Shown here in pieces: positions 26,256 through 39,467 of a stretch of DNA of 64,000 bases (its first letter is position 1; each line of letters starts with the position of its first letter). The stretch is taken from positions 930,001 to 994,000 of the forward strand of contig LUGG01000003.1 of the NCBI GenBank assembly GCA_001683735.1, written 5' to 3'. Source of the stretch: Grifola frondosa (taxonomy: Eukaryota > Basidiomycota > Agaricomycetes > Polyporales > Grifolaceae). A program made the translations under genes and the position numbers. The notes beneath the pieces are model-generated. The model was not told the DNA's origin. It searched no databases and saw only the letters and a list, made by a program, of their open reading frames with translations.

Positions 26256-26957
26256 CTTTCTGGTAAACGATCCAGGTTAGAAAATCGTCAGTAAAATCGT
26301 GTCAGTCGTTGGTGCATGGCATCAAACATACGTTCATTTCCCGGATTGCCTGTATGAAGCGGCTACCTTTATCTTCTGAATGACTGTTCAAACGTTCATG
26401 TCTGGCGGTGGTCCAGACAAATAGTCAGCAGTAAACCCGCGTGGGCGCTTCCGTTGTGAGAAGCTCATAGCTGTTACATCGACACTGTAGACACTCAGCT
26501 TGTGAAATATAAAACCATTGTCTTCGTTCGAACCACAGAGTGACCTATAAGTATTGTCATGGTAAGTCCGCGAATTCCGAGTCTGAGTTGAGGTTTTCCT
26601 TGCGCGGCGATATTTTGAAAGTCCGATGGGCAGCCACTTTGTGGCACCTTGACCTTTTACGTCCCTCTCCGCTGATACGAGTACGTTATCATCCTCCCAT
26701 GGACCGACTGCATGACTTTGCACCATTAATAGAGAGGACTTAGAAGTATCATGGGGTCCTCAAACTCCTTCTATGCTTCGGCGTTATGGCGGCCACGCAC
26801 GTTCATCAAATCCACATGCTCAAGCGGATATGATAATTCCATTCTAAGTTCCTGCGTACCTGTCAAGTCTTGATGGACAGTTCGGTGCACGATGCACCAT
26901 ATCTGCTGCACTAACTTCGAGTCGAAATGCTAGTGCATTCTTGATCTACCCCTCGCT
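26256..26957. other. Intergenic region upstream of the multicopper oxidase
   Basis: No supported gene. It separates the tyrosinase group (minus) from the multicopper oxidase (plus), so it should hold the oxidase promoter. No clear TATA box is seen. Confidence 0.35.
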
Positions 26958-29655
26958 ATGTCGGGCTCCGTTTCCAGTCCCAAGATGTGAAGGTCTCGTC
27001 TCCAGTTCACGAGAAAGGTGGATCTCTTCATGATGCCGTGGCGACACGTCTATGGCGTCGTCGTCCCATCGTGCTCGGGATCGCGCTAGCGTCCACCGTT
27101 GTTGTGCTCGGGCTGGGTCTTGGACTCGGACTTGGGTTGGGCCTGAGACATCACAATGACTCGCTGGGCCAGCAGCTCTTGGTGAAGCCGCAAAATTCGA
27201 GTGTGTTCTTCATGTCTACAGACCTAGTCAATGAGCCAACCACGACGCGTACGTATAACTGGGTCGTTGAGGAAGGTTTGGGTGCACCGGATGGAGTAGT
27301 GAAGAACATGTTAGTCGTGAATGGTGCGTATATGCGTCACCGCTGCCGAGCCCTCCCAGTTAACATAACTGGATTAGGTATATATCCCGGCCCCACGATT
27401 GAAGCCAATGAAGGAGATAGGATAATTGTGAACGTCACCAATAAGATAGCGAATGCGACGTGGGTGCCTATATTTTTCTCTTGCAGAATTGACGCTGAAC
27501 GGTTGATGCAGGACGATACATTGGCACGGCTTGTATCAGTGAGTGCCACTGTTAGCTGCTCTGAATTCGGTTTTCGAAGTGTATGTAATGCATAGACGAG
27601 GCACGAATTATTACGATGGGACGGAAGCCATCACCCAGGTGAGCGGAAGAGGCGTCAATCGTGACAGTGTCAGTCCCTCAAGTTTCGATAGTGTGGTATC
27701 CCTCCAGGACAGTCGATGGTTTACAATTACACGGTACGCTCTCTACTTGGTGCTTTCCATCTGCATTGACTTATCTCACTTCCTCAACAGGTGGAAAATT
27801 GGGTAGGAAGTACATGGTGGCATGCTCGTGCGTATGCTGTTCTCTTATCCCGTACAGTCCTTCATTTTGTGTGCCAACAGATTCGGGCACGCAGTACACA
27901 GACGGAATTACTGGTGCCCGTAAGTACCTCGCCGCCTCTGTCAGACTTTGATCTTGACTAGGTTCTTAGTGATCGTGCATGGGAAGAACGAGTCGGTACC
28001 ACCGTACGATGAAGACTTAGTGATTCAGATGTCGGATCTGTATCACGACTTCTCTCCTGCCCTCCTGAATCTATACTTCACGGTGCGTGTGTTCTTGTCG
28101 ATTTTGTCCTAATCGCTGATACATGGCCTTTGATAGCCTGGCGGCATCGATGGGACGCCTGGCAATGAGCCCGTGCCTGACGGCGGGACTATTAATGGCG
28201 TCGGTCAGTATGGGTCGACCAATACGTCTTTCTTCAATGCCACGCTCCAACCGTAAGGAATAGTGTAGTGACTCATGTGCGCGGCTTCACTCATGATGTT
28301 CTGCAGAAACAAAACGTATCGTCTACGTCTGATTAATTCGGGGTCTTTCGTCGCGATACAGTTTTCGGTAGACAGTCATATCTTGACCGTTATAGAGGCA
28401 GACGGGACGGCCGTGAATCCCTTCGACGTTGCGAGCGTCTCGATCGCGCTCGCGCAGCGGTACAGCGTACTTCTGCACACGAACAACACCGTGGGGGCGT
28501 ACTGGATCCGTGCGGCGCTCGACACGACCGCGTACACTGTGCGCTGGTTCTTTGCTTTCTCGGTGCATAGCTGACTTCGCACATTGCAGTATGATAATCC
28601 TGGCGCGACCACAGAGATATACGGAGTGTTGCGCTATGGCGTGGACGACAGTGTTTTGCCTGACGTTTCCCTGCTCGACAATCCACCGAGTCTGCCCAGT
28701 GGCTCTCCGGGCGAGTTGGATACTGCGGATCTGGCCCCTGCGGCCGCAGGCCCTGCTCCGGACCCCACATTGTAAGACTTTGACTGGTCCGGTATGTTGT
28801 TGGGATGCCTGACAGTCGTTGCAGCCACCTGTATTTCGAATTCTCGATGCAATACCCTGGAGTGGCGAACTACCTGTCGCATTTCCTGGGATTCATCAAT
28901 TCAACTGTAGGCTCTGCGTCATCCAGATTCAGGAGTTTCACGCTAATGATCGTTTATTTCGTTGCAGTCTTGGGAGCCCCTGAATGGGACGTCAAGCTTG
29001 TTCTCGCACATCGCGAACGCCACGACGGACGGGTCGGCGAACTTTGACGGGTCGCAGCTCATCACGACGTTGAACGAGGTGCAGGTCATGCAGGTAGCCA
29101 TCGACAATCTCGACGACGGCGACCATCCGTTCCACCTGCACGGTCACAAGGTGAGCCGGAGTTCCGCTTTTCCCCATGGTCTGCTTCGCTCATGTCGACT
29201 TGGCACATAGTTCTGGGTGATGGGCAGCGGCGCGGGCAGGTATCAGAACCAGACGCTGCAGAACACGAACCCTATGATGTAAGTTAAGCTGCCGATAATT
29301 GACCGTGCAAACTCTGACGCGATGTGGGGTCAGGCGTGATACCCTCGTGCTGCCTGCGTATACTTGGACGGTGCTTCGCTTCGTCGCTGACAACCCCGGA
29401 TTCTGGGCGTTCCATTGCCGTGAGTGTGCCCATTTCCGGACTGCATCTATGAATACTGATCTCGCCATACTCGCGTGCAGATATCCAATGGCACATGGTG
29501 AGTTCGACACAGTTGTCTCCGCTTGAGAAATGTGACTGACACTGACACTTGTCCAATAGGCCGCTGGTTTGTTGTTCCAGTTCAACGTGTTGCCCTCTCA
29601 AAGTGCCCAGTTCGATATACCTCAGTATATGATCGATCAGTGTTCAGCCTCGTAG
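26958..29655 (+). CDS. Membrane-anchored multicopper oxidase (laccase/ferroxidase-like)
   Basis: Multicopper oxidases take four one-electron oxidations of phenols or metals to reduce O2 to water. The ATG at 26958 (MSGSVSSPK) leads into the main frame after a missing base at 26984. A short cytosolic tail precedes one membrane segment (VLGIALASTVVVLGLGLG, near residue 40) with a Gly-Leu repeat, so the catalytic part should face outside. All four copper motifs are intact across introns: IHWHGLYQRGTNYYDG (split by introns at about 27459-27507 and 27540-27592), WWHAHSGTQYTDGITGA, HPFHLHGHKFWVMGSG (near 29125-29225), and FHCHIQWHMAAG (near 29410-29570). The Cys of the last motif is the type-1 copper ligand. 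The stop is TAG at 29653-29655. At least 12 introns are present. Laccase versus ferroxidase activity cannot be decided from motifs alone. No signal peptide is seen apart from the anchor. Confidence 0.85.
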
Positions 29656-30072
29656 TGCTATCTTCTGTCGTATTCTTGCTATCTTTGTAGCTCTTCGTTT
29701 CTATCGTGAAAATGAAATGTAATTTTAACTGGCGTTCCTTCGTGATGCGTGCCTGAAAGACGGTATATGGTCAGTGCCACGCCAAGGGCGGACATCAGCA
29801 GGCTTTAAATGGCAGCCACCGACGCGTCGAAAAAGCACGTGCAGCCAAGCAGAAAGCAGGACACACGTTCGTGAGTCCGCATGCACCTGGCCGACACTGT
29901 CAATTACAACACCACTCTTCTCCCATCAATCATGTTGCAACGCTGAATCCAGATTGCAGAAGCTCGAATACCGTCAGTTCAGGAACAGCCATCACGCCAG
30001 AACTTCTCTATATAATGTGCTCGGGTCATCAGCGTTCCCCAGCAGCCGCTCGCTCAGACCGCAGTCATTAGC
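29656..30072. other. Intergenic region, promoter of acid phosphatase
   Basis: Lies between the stop of the multicopper oxidase and the start of the phosphatase. It contains one perfect GCACGTGC palindrome (annotated separately) and a TATATAAT-like stretch near 30008-30015. Confidence 0.5.
29836..29841. promoter_or_regulatory. CACGTG E-box upstream of acid phosphatase
   Basis: A single CACGTG flanked as GCACGTGC lies 232 bases before the phosphatase ATG. The bHLH regulators of fungal phosphate starvation (Pho4/NUC-1 type) bind CACGTG cores. The link to phosphate control is inference from gene function and site. Confidence 0.4.
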
Positions 30073-31970
30073 ATGCAAGTCCTCCTCATCGCGACCACGC
30101 TCGCGTGTGCTACGTCGACCTTCGCTGCGATTGCGCAGAGCTTCGCGCCGCCTGCCGTCTCGCCGGAGTCCACCTCGTCCAACTACACTGGGAAGAGCAA
30201 TAGTACCATCTCAAATGGCCCCCTCGTAGCGGGCAAGTCGTTTGACCGGTTCATCCAGATATGGCTGGAGAATACCGACTGTGCGTACTATTTCCGCAAA
30301 CTCTGCAGCGTGTTGTGTATTCGGCTGATCGTGTGCGATTGCAGTCGAGACCGCGGCGTCATCTGCTGTGTTCCAGAACTTGAGCAAGCAGGGTGTCCTC
30401 ATGGACTCGTTCTATGCAATGACGCACCCTTCGGAGCCCAACTACATTGCGGTTGCGGGCGGCGACTTTTTTGGGAATGCTGGCGACAACTTCCGTACGT
30501 CACTCATGCAGTACATCGCCTCGTCTGACGGCTCATTCAGGTCATATCCCTTCAAACATCTCGTCCATTGTGGACTTGCTTGAGGCGAAGAATGTCTCGT
30601 GGTCTTCCTGTGGGTCCCATGCTCCATTCTTACGAGCGCCGCACTGACACTTACAATTACAGATCAGGAAAATGCGCCATATGATGGCTTCACTGTCAGT
30701 AATTTGCTCACCATATAGTACACGAGCTCACACGCGTACTTTTTTAGGACTTCAATTACACGCAAGCGAACTACCTGAGTAGGTCTTGCGCTGCTTTCAG
30801 ATGGCTTGTTGCTAAACTCTTTGGCAGCCGGAACTGGCCAGTATACATATTACGTGCGCAAGCACAATCCGCTGATCATCTTCGACTCCGTCACGAACGT
30901 GTCTGAGCGCGCTCTGAGGATCCGAAACTGTGAGTTTCATCTCTTTGCATGGTCCGCAGTAATTCATTGCAGGATATCTAGTCAACGATTTTGCGGTCGA
31001 CCTAAACGCTAGTGCCATCCCTCAGTGGAGTTTCATCACTCCAAACCTAGTGAACGACGTGCGTTCCTTATGCTCATTTACAGAACGTGCGATTTAGTCA
31101 TGTCGTCGTCGAATAGGGCCACGACACGACGATTGATTTCATCGGACAATGGCTGCAATTCTGGCTGATACCTCTACTCGCCGATGAGCGCTTCAACGAC
31201 AACCGTACCATTATTCTGTTGACTTTTGACGAAACTGAGAGTAAGCTGCCCTGTTGCTACATTCGCGGTTACGGTATTCCTAATCTGTCTCACAAAGCGT
31301 ATACCATTAACAACCGCGTCTACACGCTGGTTCTCGGAGGTGGTCTTCCTACCAACCTCCGTGGTACGACTGACTCTACGTTCTATACGCACTATTCTGC
31401 CCTGTCCACGGTCCAGGCGAACTGGGCCCTCGGCTCTCTTGGCCGCGGCGACACGAACGCAACGCTGAACAACGTCTTTTCCTGGGTCGCGAATGCAACC
31501 TCGTGGACAAACAACGGGATTTCCGGCAACTCCAGCGCCATCCGTGAGCCTCCCACACGTATGCCGCGCATAGCACAGCGAGATGACACAATTTGTTTAC
31601 AGCGCTGCTCAACCTCACGGGAACTATCCCTGGGCCCTTCAACCCTGATCTCTACACTCTGTTCTATGCCCCGAACACGTCCGCCGTCGGCGCGGGCGGA
31701 GGGCCCGTGTTCATAGGACCCGGCCTGAACACCTCGCTCACGTTCGCCGCCCTCCCGCCTCCCGTAAACCTCACCGCAGAAGGACAAGCGGACGTCCCGT
31801 GGGCCGTCAATCCTGGCATTAGCTATGCCAATGGCACGAAGACGATCATTGCGCCCACGGCCACCGCGACCGGACCCAGTACGCCGTCCAAGACGAATGC
31901 AGCGGGGCAGACGACAATTCCTGGTTTTACTATCTTCGGAGGTCTGTTGGGCTTGGTGATGTTGCTGTAG
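30073..31970 (+). CDS. Secreted acid phosphatase (phosphoesterase family, PF04185-like)
   Basis: This family releases phosphate from organic esters outside the cell or at the wall. The ATG at 30073 gives MQVLLIATTLACATSTFA, a signal peptide. The phosphoesterase fold follows: FDRFIQIWLENTD (metal-ligand region, intron right after), MTHPSEPNYIAVAGGD, NISSIVDLLEAKNVSW, a YTYYVRKHNPLIIFDSV block, DLNASAIPQWSFITPNLVN, then GHDTTIDFIGQWL and NRTIILLTFDETE. These are the conserved Asp/His/Glu clusters of the family. Many N-glycosylation sites (NVS, NAT, NTS) support export. The C-terminus is Ser/Thr-rich and ends in a hydrophobic segment (IPGFTIFGGLLGLVMLL), which suggests a GPI anchor or C-terminal membrane anchor. 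The stop is TAG at 31968-31970. Introns are short, and I see no frame break in this gene. Confidence 0.85.
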
Positions 31971-32793
31971 ACAGACCAAAATGTGGGTGGGCTGCAAAGG
32001 ACAATGATTATCTGAGAAGCGATTTCCGTAATTTACCAGCCTTCTTAATATTGAGCTTGCACGATCTTCATACACTGATATGTGGGGATTGGCAACTCAT
32101 ACAATTGTAGGAAGACTTCATTCACTTGATAGTGATATCATCATGATTGGAAGTGAGCGGACTAGAATATTCAGATGCCTTCTTGCCGACCTATGCTCAC
32201 TAGCGTGAGTCCGCGATATGCGGCGATTGAATCCTAGCGTACAAAAAGTCGTCTCTACTTTTGAATTTACAGTCCCGAGCTGAGTGAAGACTGGACAACG
32301 ACGTCAGTAAAATAGCATAACCATGGGGATGAGAAGCACTCATGTGAACTAGGCTTCAACTTCGTGTATACTACCATCCGGATGAGCGTTCCACAGAGGT
32401 TTTGGAGAAGCAAGCCTCAAAAACATCAGCAATGTCACCAAATTGTCTTGATCCTCATCATCATCATGGCCTTAGTTAACCGAGCCCGCTGCCCAAGTGT
32501 CGGAGCGCGGTGATGCGGATTTCAAACGGAGTATACATATTTGCTTTCGGAGAATTAATATGGGTCAACCATTCTTATTGCTGAGATACATATATATAAT
32601 CTCCGATTACATTGCTACGGTGGCACTGTCGGCGTCGCCTCCTCACACACAGCAACCATATTGCCTTGCTCATCGACGGGCGTGACGGCGACGCTCGTTT
32701 CTCTCTCTTTTATTGATTTGCATCCCTGGTGTCGCCCTTCGGTCCTGCTACATATAGACACACCGTCGCACCTCGGTGCTCCCTCCTCCCACC
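31971..32793. other. Intergenic region, promoter of chitin synthase
   Basis: No gene supported. The 150 bases before the chitin synthase start are pyrimidine-rich (CT tracts near 32695-32715 and 32775-32792), with a weak TATA-like CATATAGA near 32751. The start context CACCATGAG is near ideal. Confidence 0.45.
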
Positions 32794-35700
32794 ATGAGTC
32801 GACAAGCCAACCGACAGTCGACGATGTCCATGCATCAGCAGCTCGAGTCCGTCACCGACCTCACCACCCTCTCTCCCGTATCGGAGGATATCATAGTATC
32901 ATGCATTCGTGAACGGTTTATGTCCGACAACATCTACACCGCCATCGGCACCTCCGCCCTCGTCGCTATAAACCCGCACAAGTATGTACCTATCAGTTCC
33001 GATGCCGTCCTGCACAAGTACGCTGCAGCGTATCGCGACACGTCTCCTGCAAAAGTCCGGCTTCCCCCACATGTCTTCCAGCTCGCCAACAATGCCTACA
33101 CCACATGCGCCGGACCACGCAAGACCAGTCCATCCTCCTAAGGTGCGAGATACCTACATCGTAGGTTTGACTCATACTCACAATAGCGATAGCGGCGAGA
33201 CTGGCAGCGGAAAATCCGAAAGCCGCAGGCTTGCCATCAAGACGCTGCTCGAGCTGAGCGTAAGCCAGCCTGGGAAGAAGGGGGCGAAATTGGGCTACCA
33301 GGTGCCTGCTGCCGAGTTTGTCCTCGAGGCGTTCGGTAACTCGCGCACGCTCTTCAATCCGAATGCATCGCATTTTGGGAAGTATACCGAGCTGCAGTTC
33401 ACGGAGCGCGGACGTCTCAGTGGTGTCAAAACGCTCGACTACTATCTGGAGCGTAGCCGTGTGGCGGGTGCACCCTCAGGAGAGCGCAACTTCCACATCT
33501 TTTACTACCTCGTCGCAGGTGCCTCCGCTGAGGAGAGGCAGCATATGCATCTTCCGAGAAGACGCAGTATCGCTACCTCGGGCAGCGCGGGCCTGCCGGT
33601 GTTCGTGGGAATCAAGGTCAGAACGAAGATGCGGTACGGTTCGAACAGCTGAAGATGGCTCTGAAGAACGTCGGCTTTTCAAAGAGACATGTCGCGCAGA
33701 CCTGTCAGCTGATCGCGGCCATTCTGCACCTCGGGAACCTCGAGTTCACGATCGACCGTCATCGGAATGAAGATGCAGCAGTCGTCCGGAACACTGACGT
33801 GTTGGACATCGTTGCGGACTTCCTCGGGGTGCAGTCTTCCGCGTTGGAGGCCACGTTGTCTTACAGAACGAAGCTGATGAAGAAGGAGCTGTGCACGGTG
33901 TTCTTGGACCCGGATGGTGCATCAGACAACCGAGATGAACTAGCGAAGACTCTCTACTCCCTCCTATTTGCTTGGTTGAATGAACATATCAATCAGCGGC
34001 TATGTCGCGACGACTTCACCACATTCATTGGTCTCTTCGATCTTCCCGGACCCCAGAACATGACGAGCCGGCCCAACTCCCTCGATCAATTCTGCGTCAC
34101 TTCGCCAATGAGCGCCTGCAGAATTTCATCCAGAGACGGCTCTTCGAATCTCATGTTACCGAGTACACGAATGAAGGCATCTCCCGATTCGTTCCCCAGG
34201 TCCCGTACTTCGACAACTCCGAGTGTCTTCGCCTGCTACAGCACAAGCCTGGCGGCCTTATCCACATCATGGATGATCAGGCTAGGCGAATGCCCAAGAA
34301 GACCGACCAGTCGATGGTGGAGGCGTTCACGAAGCGATGGGTAACCACTCCTCGTTCAAGGCAGGCACCATGGATAGGGCAGGCTTCCCACATTCACAAT
34401 CAACCACTTCAGTGGGCCTGTCACGTATACGTCCGATGGCTTCCTCGAGAAGAACTTGGATGCCTTAAACCCTGATTTCGTTTCCCTCTTGCGTGGCTCA
34501 ACCGCAAGTAGCGCCGATGCTCCTGCTGCAGATGGTACGGGTTCGATCAACCCTTTCGTTAGGGGACTATTCTCCGCGAAGGCGATTGCTACCCAGGCCC
34601 ATCCCCGGAACGAAGACACGATCGTCTCCGCGCAGCAGCCTGTCAAGCCGATGCGGGCGCCTTCGACGCGTAGGAAAAACACCATCAAACGGATGCCCAC
34701 TCTCAAAGAGGGCGATGTTGAGGAAAAGGACAGGGATGATGAGGAAACTGCGATTGCTGGTTCTTCCGGTGGAGCGCCCTGCGTTGCGGGTGAATTCCGC
34801 TCTGCCCTGGACGTCTTGTTCGAGACCCTAGAAGACACGCAGTCCTGGTATGTCTTCTGCATCAACCCGAATGACTCTCAGCTCCCGAACCAGTTGGAGG
34901 GCCGGTCGGTCAAGGCGCAGGTCCGCAGTGCGGGGTTGGCCGAGATCACGAGGAGATGTGTCACTGTGTTCGAAGTTACTATGACTCCCGACGAGTTCGT
35001 GAGCCGATACAAAGATCTGCTCGCTACTTCAGGTGTTCCGGATGGCGATTCAAGGGCACAAGCTGAGCAGGCGCGCGATGCACTAGATTTGGAGGAGAGG
35101 GACATTGTTCTCGGGCTACACATGGTGTGCCGTCTGACATTTTGCGTCGCCACTTGATATTCACAGAGTTTTGCAGGTCTTCCTTTCGCAGGCCGCCTTC
35201 CACAGGCTAGAAGACGATCTTCGTTCAAAGGACACCGAGGAACAAAAGCGGAACAGGTTACGCGATGCTGAGGCTGAAGCTGGGCTGGATCCCAGAGGAC
35301 TTAGTGACCCTTATGCACCGTATCAAGTGCCTGGCGGTGAGTCACCTTATGAAGGTGGCAACGATGACTATGGGCAGTCAAGTCAAGCACTCCCTCTCGT
35401 TTCGAACGCCTCCCCTTTCCAACGCGGTGACGCGTTTGACGATTATGATGAACGGAAGTCTTTGCGAAGTGAAGATTTCGATGGACGAAGCGCTTACACC
35501 AGCGCACGCGATGGCGAATCGGTTTCGAACTTTGGCACGGAGTCATATGCCCCTTCTCGAAACATGTTCCAGAACGCAGACAAGAAAGGTCTCTTGGACA
35601 AGGAAGCCCTGGCGGGTGAAATTCAAGAGGGGGAAGTTGCAGAGGTTCTGAAGGAGAGCTCTGCTCGCAGACGATGGGTGGCTCTCTGTTGGATGTTGAC

Positions 35701-38700
35701 ATTCTGGTGCCCCACTTTCTTGCTACGCTATGTCGGCCGCATGAAACGTATCGACATCCAGCAAGCGTGGCGCGAGAAGTTGGCGTTGAACATGATCATT
35801 TGGTTTGTTTGCGGTTGCGCGGTATTCGTCATTGCCATCATCAGTCCCATCATCTGCCCCACCGAACATGTCTTCAACGCCGCCGAGCTGGCGTCGCACT
35901 CCTTTAATCTCAACCCGAACAATGTTTATACCTCCATCCGGGGTGAGGTGTTCGATCTCACGGCTATCGCAGAAACCCACGAGCGGATCGTCAGCGTTGT
36001 ACCTTCGAAGTCAATCCTGAAGTACGGTGGAACGTCTTCGGATAATATCTTCCCCGTTCAGGTATGTCGCATCATTTGTCTTGCCGTTTCTCTGACTTAC
36101 GTCCTCTCAAGGTTAGTGCTCTGTGTAATGGAATCAACGGTACCGTCAGCCCGTACGTTGTTTTGAGCTCTGCTAACGTCACGGATCCGAACGCACAATA
36201 TCACGATTTCCGAGCATGGACAAACGATCCTCGTCCAGATTGGTATTTCGAGCAGATGGTACAGATGCGATGGAACAACCGCGTTGGCTTCGTTGGATAT
36301 AGCCCTAAGCAGATCAAAAGCATGGCAAGTGGTGGTAGCTCCGTCGCAATATCAAAGGTCTGGTCTACGACATGACGTCGTACTTGACCAGCCCACCGTC
36401 TGTTCCCACTCTACCGAATAACGCCGTGCCACCCTCTGGAATTGACACAGACTTCATGGCCCAAGAGATTCTGGACGTATTCCACTACAATGCGGGACAG
36501 GATGTCACGAAGAAAATCGATAACTTGAACCTCGATTCGGCCACACTTGACCGGCAACGGACCTGTCTGAGGAATCTCTTCATCATTGGCAAGGTCGACT
36601 CGCGCAATTCCCCCCAGTGTCTCTTTGCGACTTACATTCTTTTGGCCCTGTCAATCATGATGGTTAGCGTCATCGGGTTCAAATTCATTGCATCGGTCAA
36701 TTTCAGCGCCGCTCGTGCCCCGAAGATCACGACAAGTTCGTCATCTGTCAGGTTCCCTGTTACACGGAAGGTGTATCATCTTTGCGGAAGACTATCGACT
36801 CGTTGGCACAGATGAAGTACGACGACAAGCGCAAGCTGCTGTTCATCATTTGTGACGGTATGGTTGTCGGTTCAGGCAACGATCAGCCGACCCCACGTCT
36901 TGTGTTGGACGTCTTGGGCGCGAATCCAAATGCAGACGCGGAACCCCTCAGTTTCTTGTCGCTTGGCGAAGGATCCAAGCAGCATAACATGGGCAAAATC
37001 TTCTCTGGACTTTATGAGACAGCTGGTCATGTCGTGCCCTACATCGTCGTGGTCAAGTGCGGCAAGCCCGGAGAGAAATCGCGACCTGGTAATCGTGGCA
37101 AGCGTGATTCCCAGATGATCCTCATGCGTTTCTTGAACAGGGTGTGTATCACGTCGCGTTTTTGGTGATTATCTGACAATTTTATCGATAGGTTCACTTC
37201 AATGCACCCATGAGCCCCATGGAGCTCGAGATGTATCACCAGATCAAGAATGTCATAGGCGTGAACCCCTCGTTCTACGAATATGTGCTCATGGTTGATG
37301 CCGATACGACTGTGGCGCCGCTTTCGCTCAACCGCCTGATCTCTGCGTATGTTTTTCTCTCGATTCATCGTCCTCGTTTAACTCACTTTGCATCGTTTGA
37401 AGAATGATTCACGACAAGAAATTACTGGGTGTCTGTGGTGAGACGGAAATTGCCAACGCAAAGCAATCGATCATCACGATGATGCAGGTTTGTCCATCGC
37501 CGTTGCTGCCCGTGATCTGTTGTCTGACGTTTTTGTATCTAGGTTTACGAATATTTCATCTCGCATCACATGGCGAAGGCATTCGAGAGCTTGTTCGGCT
37601 CAGTTACTTGTCTTCCCGGTTGTTTCACACTCTATCGTCTCCGTACACCGGACACACACAAGCCTCTCTTCGTCAGTAACCCGCTCATTCAGGATTATTC
37701 GGAGAACCGGGTGGACACCCTGCACATGAAGAATCTTTTGCATCTCGGTGAAGATCGTTACCTGACGACCCTTCTTCTCAAGCACTTCCCGAACTACAAG
37801 ACCCAGTTCGTGAGGGATGCGCATGCGTACACTGTGGCACCCGACGATTGGAAGGTTCTGCTCTCTCAGCGTCGGCGTTGGATCAACTCGACTGTGCACA
37901 ATCTGGGAGAACTCGTCTTTTTGGATCAACTCTGCGGTTTCTGTTGTTTCTCCATGCGATTCGTGGTCATGATCGATCTGTTGTCTACCGTCATCCAACC
38001 GGTGACCGTGGCCTACGTACGTGCAGTTTTTGTTTTATTTCGAACGTTCGATCTAACGCATTGCTCTAGCTCATTTACTTGATCTACCTCGCTGCCCACC
38101 ACGCTCAGATCCCGACAATTTATCATTCTCATCGTGGCCGTCTATGCGCTGCAAGCCCTGGTCTTCATCCTGCGCCGCAAGTGGGACATGATCGGGTGGA
38201 TGGTGTTCTACATCCTGGCCATTCCTGCGTTCTCGTTCTTCCTGCCGCTCTACTCGTTCTGGAAGATGGACGACTTCTCTTGGGGTGCTACTCGCGTCGT
38301 CATGGGAGAGTCTGGTAAGAAGATGATTGTTCACGTGAGTGTAGGATTGCTTGTTTTCGGAGGCTGCGTGCTGAGGAATCGTGCAGGACGAAGGCAAGTT
38401 CGATCCTCGTGTGATCCCATTGAAGACGTGGAATGACTACGTAAGCTAATCCACCACGTCTTTCTCGACGCATACGCATCTCTGACCTAATAATGCTCTA
38501 GGAAAACGAGTTGTGGGATAAAGAGTCCAATCACAGTATCGGGTCGTGGGTGCCGCCGACGAAGCTGCAGAACGAGGGGTACCCCGAATCGCACACGGCG
38601 TCTCTCTACGGGCGCGAGACCTTCTACGAGCCCGCGATGTCGCGCGCGTACTCGCCGGCGCCGTCGCAGGCGCAGGCGCAGATGTACCCCCCGCCGGGGT

Positions 38701-39023
38701 ACCAGTCGGGGCGCAACACGCCCGTGTCGAACGCGGGCTTTGGCATGGTGCACCAGCCGACGCCGTCGCGGCCGGTGACGAACTACCTTGACGTGCAGCT
38801 CCCGCGGACGCGGAGCCCCGATGATGCGGACTTTGCGGGGGGCCCGGCGGATGCGGAGCTTGAGCGCGCGGTCGAGGACTTGTTGCGCGATGCGGACCTG
38901 ACGACTGTGACGAAGCGCGAGGTGCGGAGGAAGCTGGAGGAGCACTATGGCGTGGAGCTGTCGGGGCGGAAGCGCACGATTAATGACGCGATCGATAGGG
39001 TGTTGCTGAGTCGTGCGGGGTGA
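32794..39023 (+). CDS. CHS: Chitin synthase with N-terminal myosin motor domain
   Basis: These enzymes (class V/VII type) polymerise GlcNAc into chitin at the plasma membrane. The myosin-like head helps deliver or hold them at growth sites. The ATG at 32794 starts [16 protein letters not shown]. The motor domain (to about 35150) has the ATP loop [12 protein letters not shown] near 33190-33225, [18 protein letters not shown], and [15 protein letters not shown]. After a linker come membrane segments ([35 protein letters not shown]), a cytochrome b5-like segment ([16 protein letters not shown]), then the GT2 core. Catalytic motifs are VDADTT (37294-37308), [11 protein letters not shown] (near 37744-37776) and QRRRW (37867-37881), all intact. 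The C-terminus is a DEK_C-type domain ([19 protein letters not shown]). The stop is TGA at 39021-39023. Single missing bases occur at about 33097-33102, 33554-33555, 34099, 34339-34341, 34387-34389, 36347 and 36718-36721, plus an extra C near 38096. Confidence 0.92.
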
Positions 39024-39419
39024 ACGTTAACGTCGGGGTTGGGTTGGGTTGGGTGGTGGACGACGGACGGACGCTTTGGTCCTTTTTCTAATATCAGGAT
39101 AATGTGTTGCAGATTGGACAGACTTCGGACATTCGTCTCATTTGGCACTCTCGTATACTCCCAGTCATTCGATTCGGACCTCATCATATGCATGTATTCT
39201 GCTAACCCATTAATTTACGACGAACATGTTGCATACCACGCTCGGCACGTTGGCGCCTGTTGGCGCCGGTAAGATTCGATGTCCCGTGGCCAGGGGTGGG
39301 GGTAAGGGAGGAAGACCGTGTTAACCTAGGCCGCGAGTATATCGAGGTGCATCTGCGTGCGGCGTCTCGAGGAGCGCTCCTAAAATTGAGGTAGATGCGA
39401 TTGGGTACCGAATTTTTAA
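38911..39419 (+). repeat. Segmental duplication, copy A (chitin synthase 3' end and flank)
   Basis: Two blocks, 38911-38987 (codons for the end of the DEK_C domain) and 39222-39419 (3' flank), reappear at 41335-41602 in the same order with about 90 percent identity by eye. Bases 38988-39221 are missing from the second copy. Confidence 0.8.
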
Positions 39420-39467
39420 TATTGCTCCTTCTCACTGTCTGTCATTGCTCAGGTCGGACTCTGATCC

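Noticed and set aside
38487..38945. Arg-rich minus-strand frame over the chitin synthase tail
   Set aside because: It is the reverse of the GC-rich linker and DEK_C exon and has no independent support.
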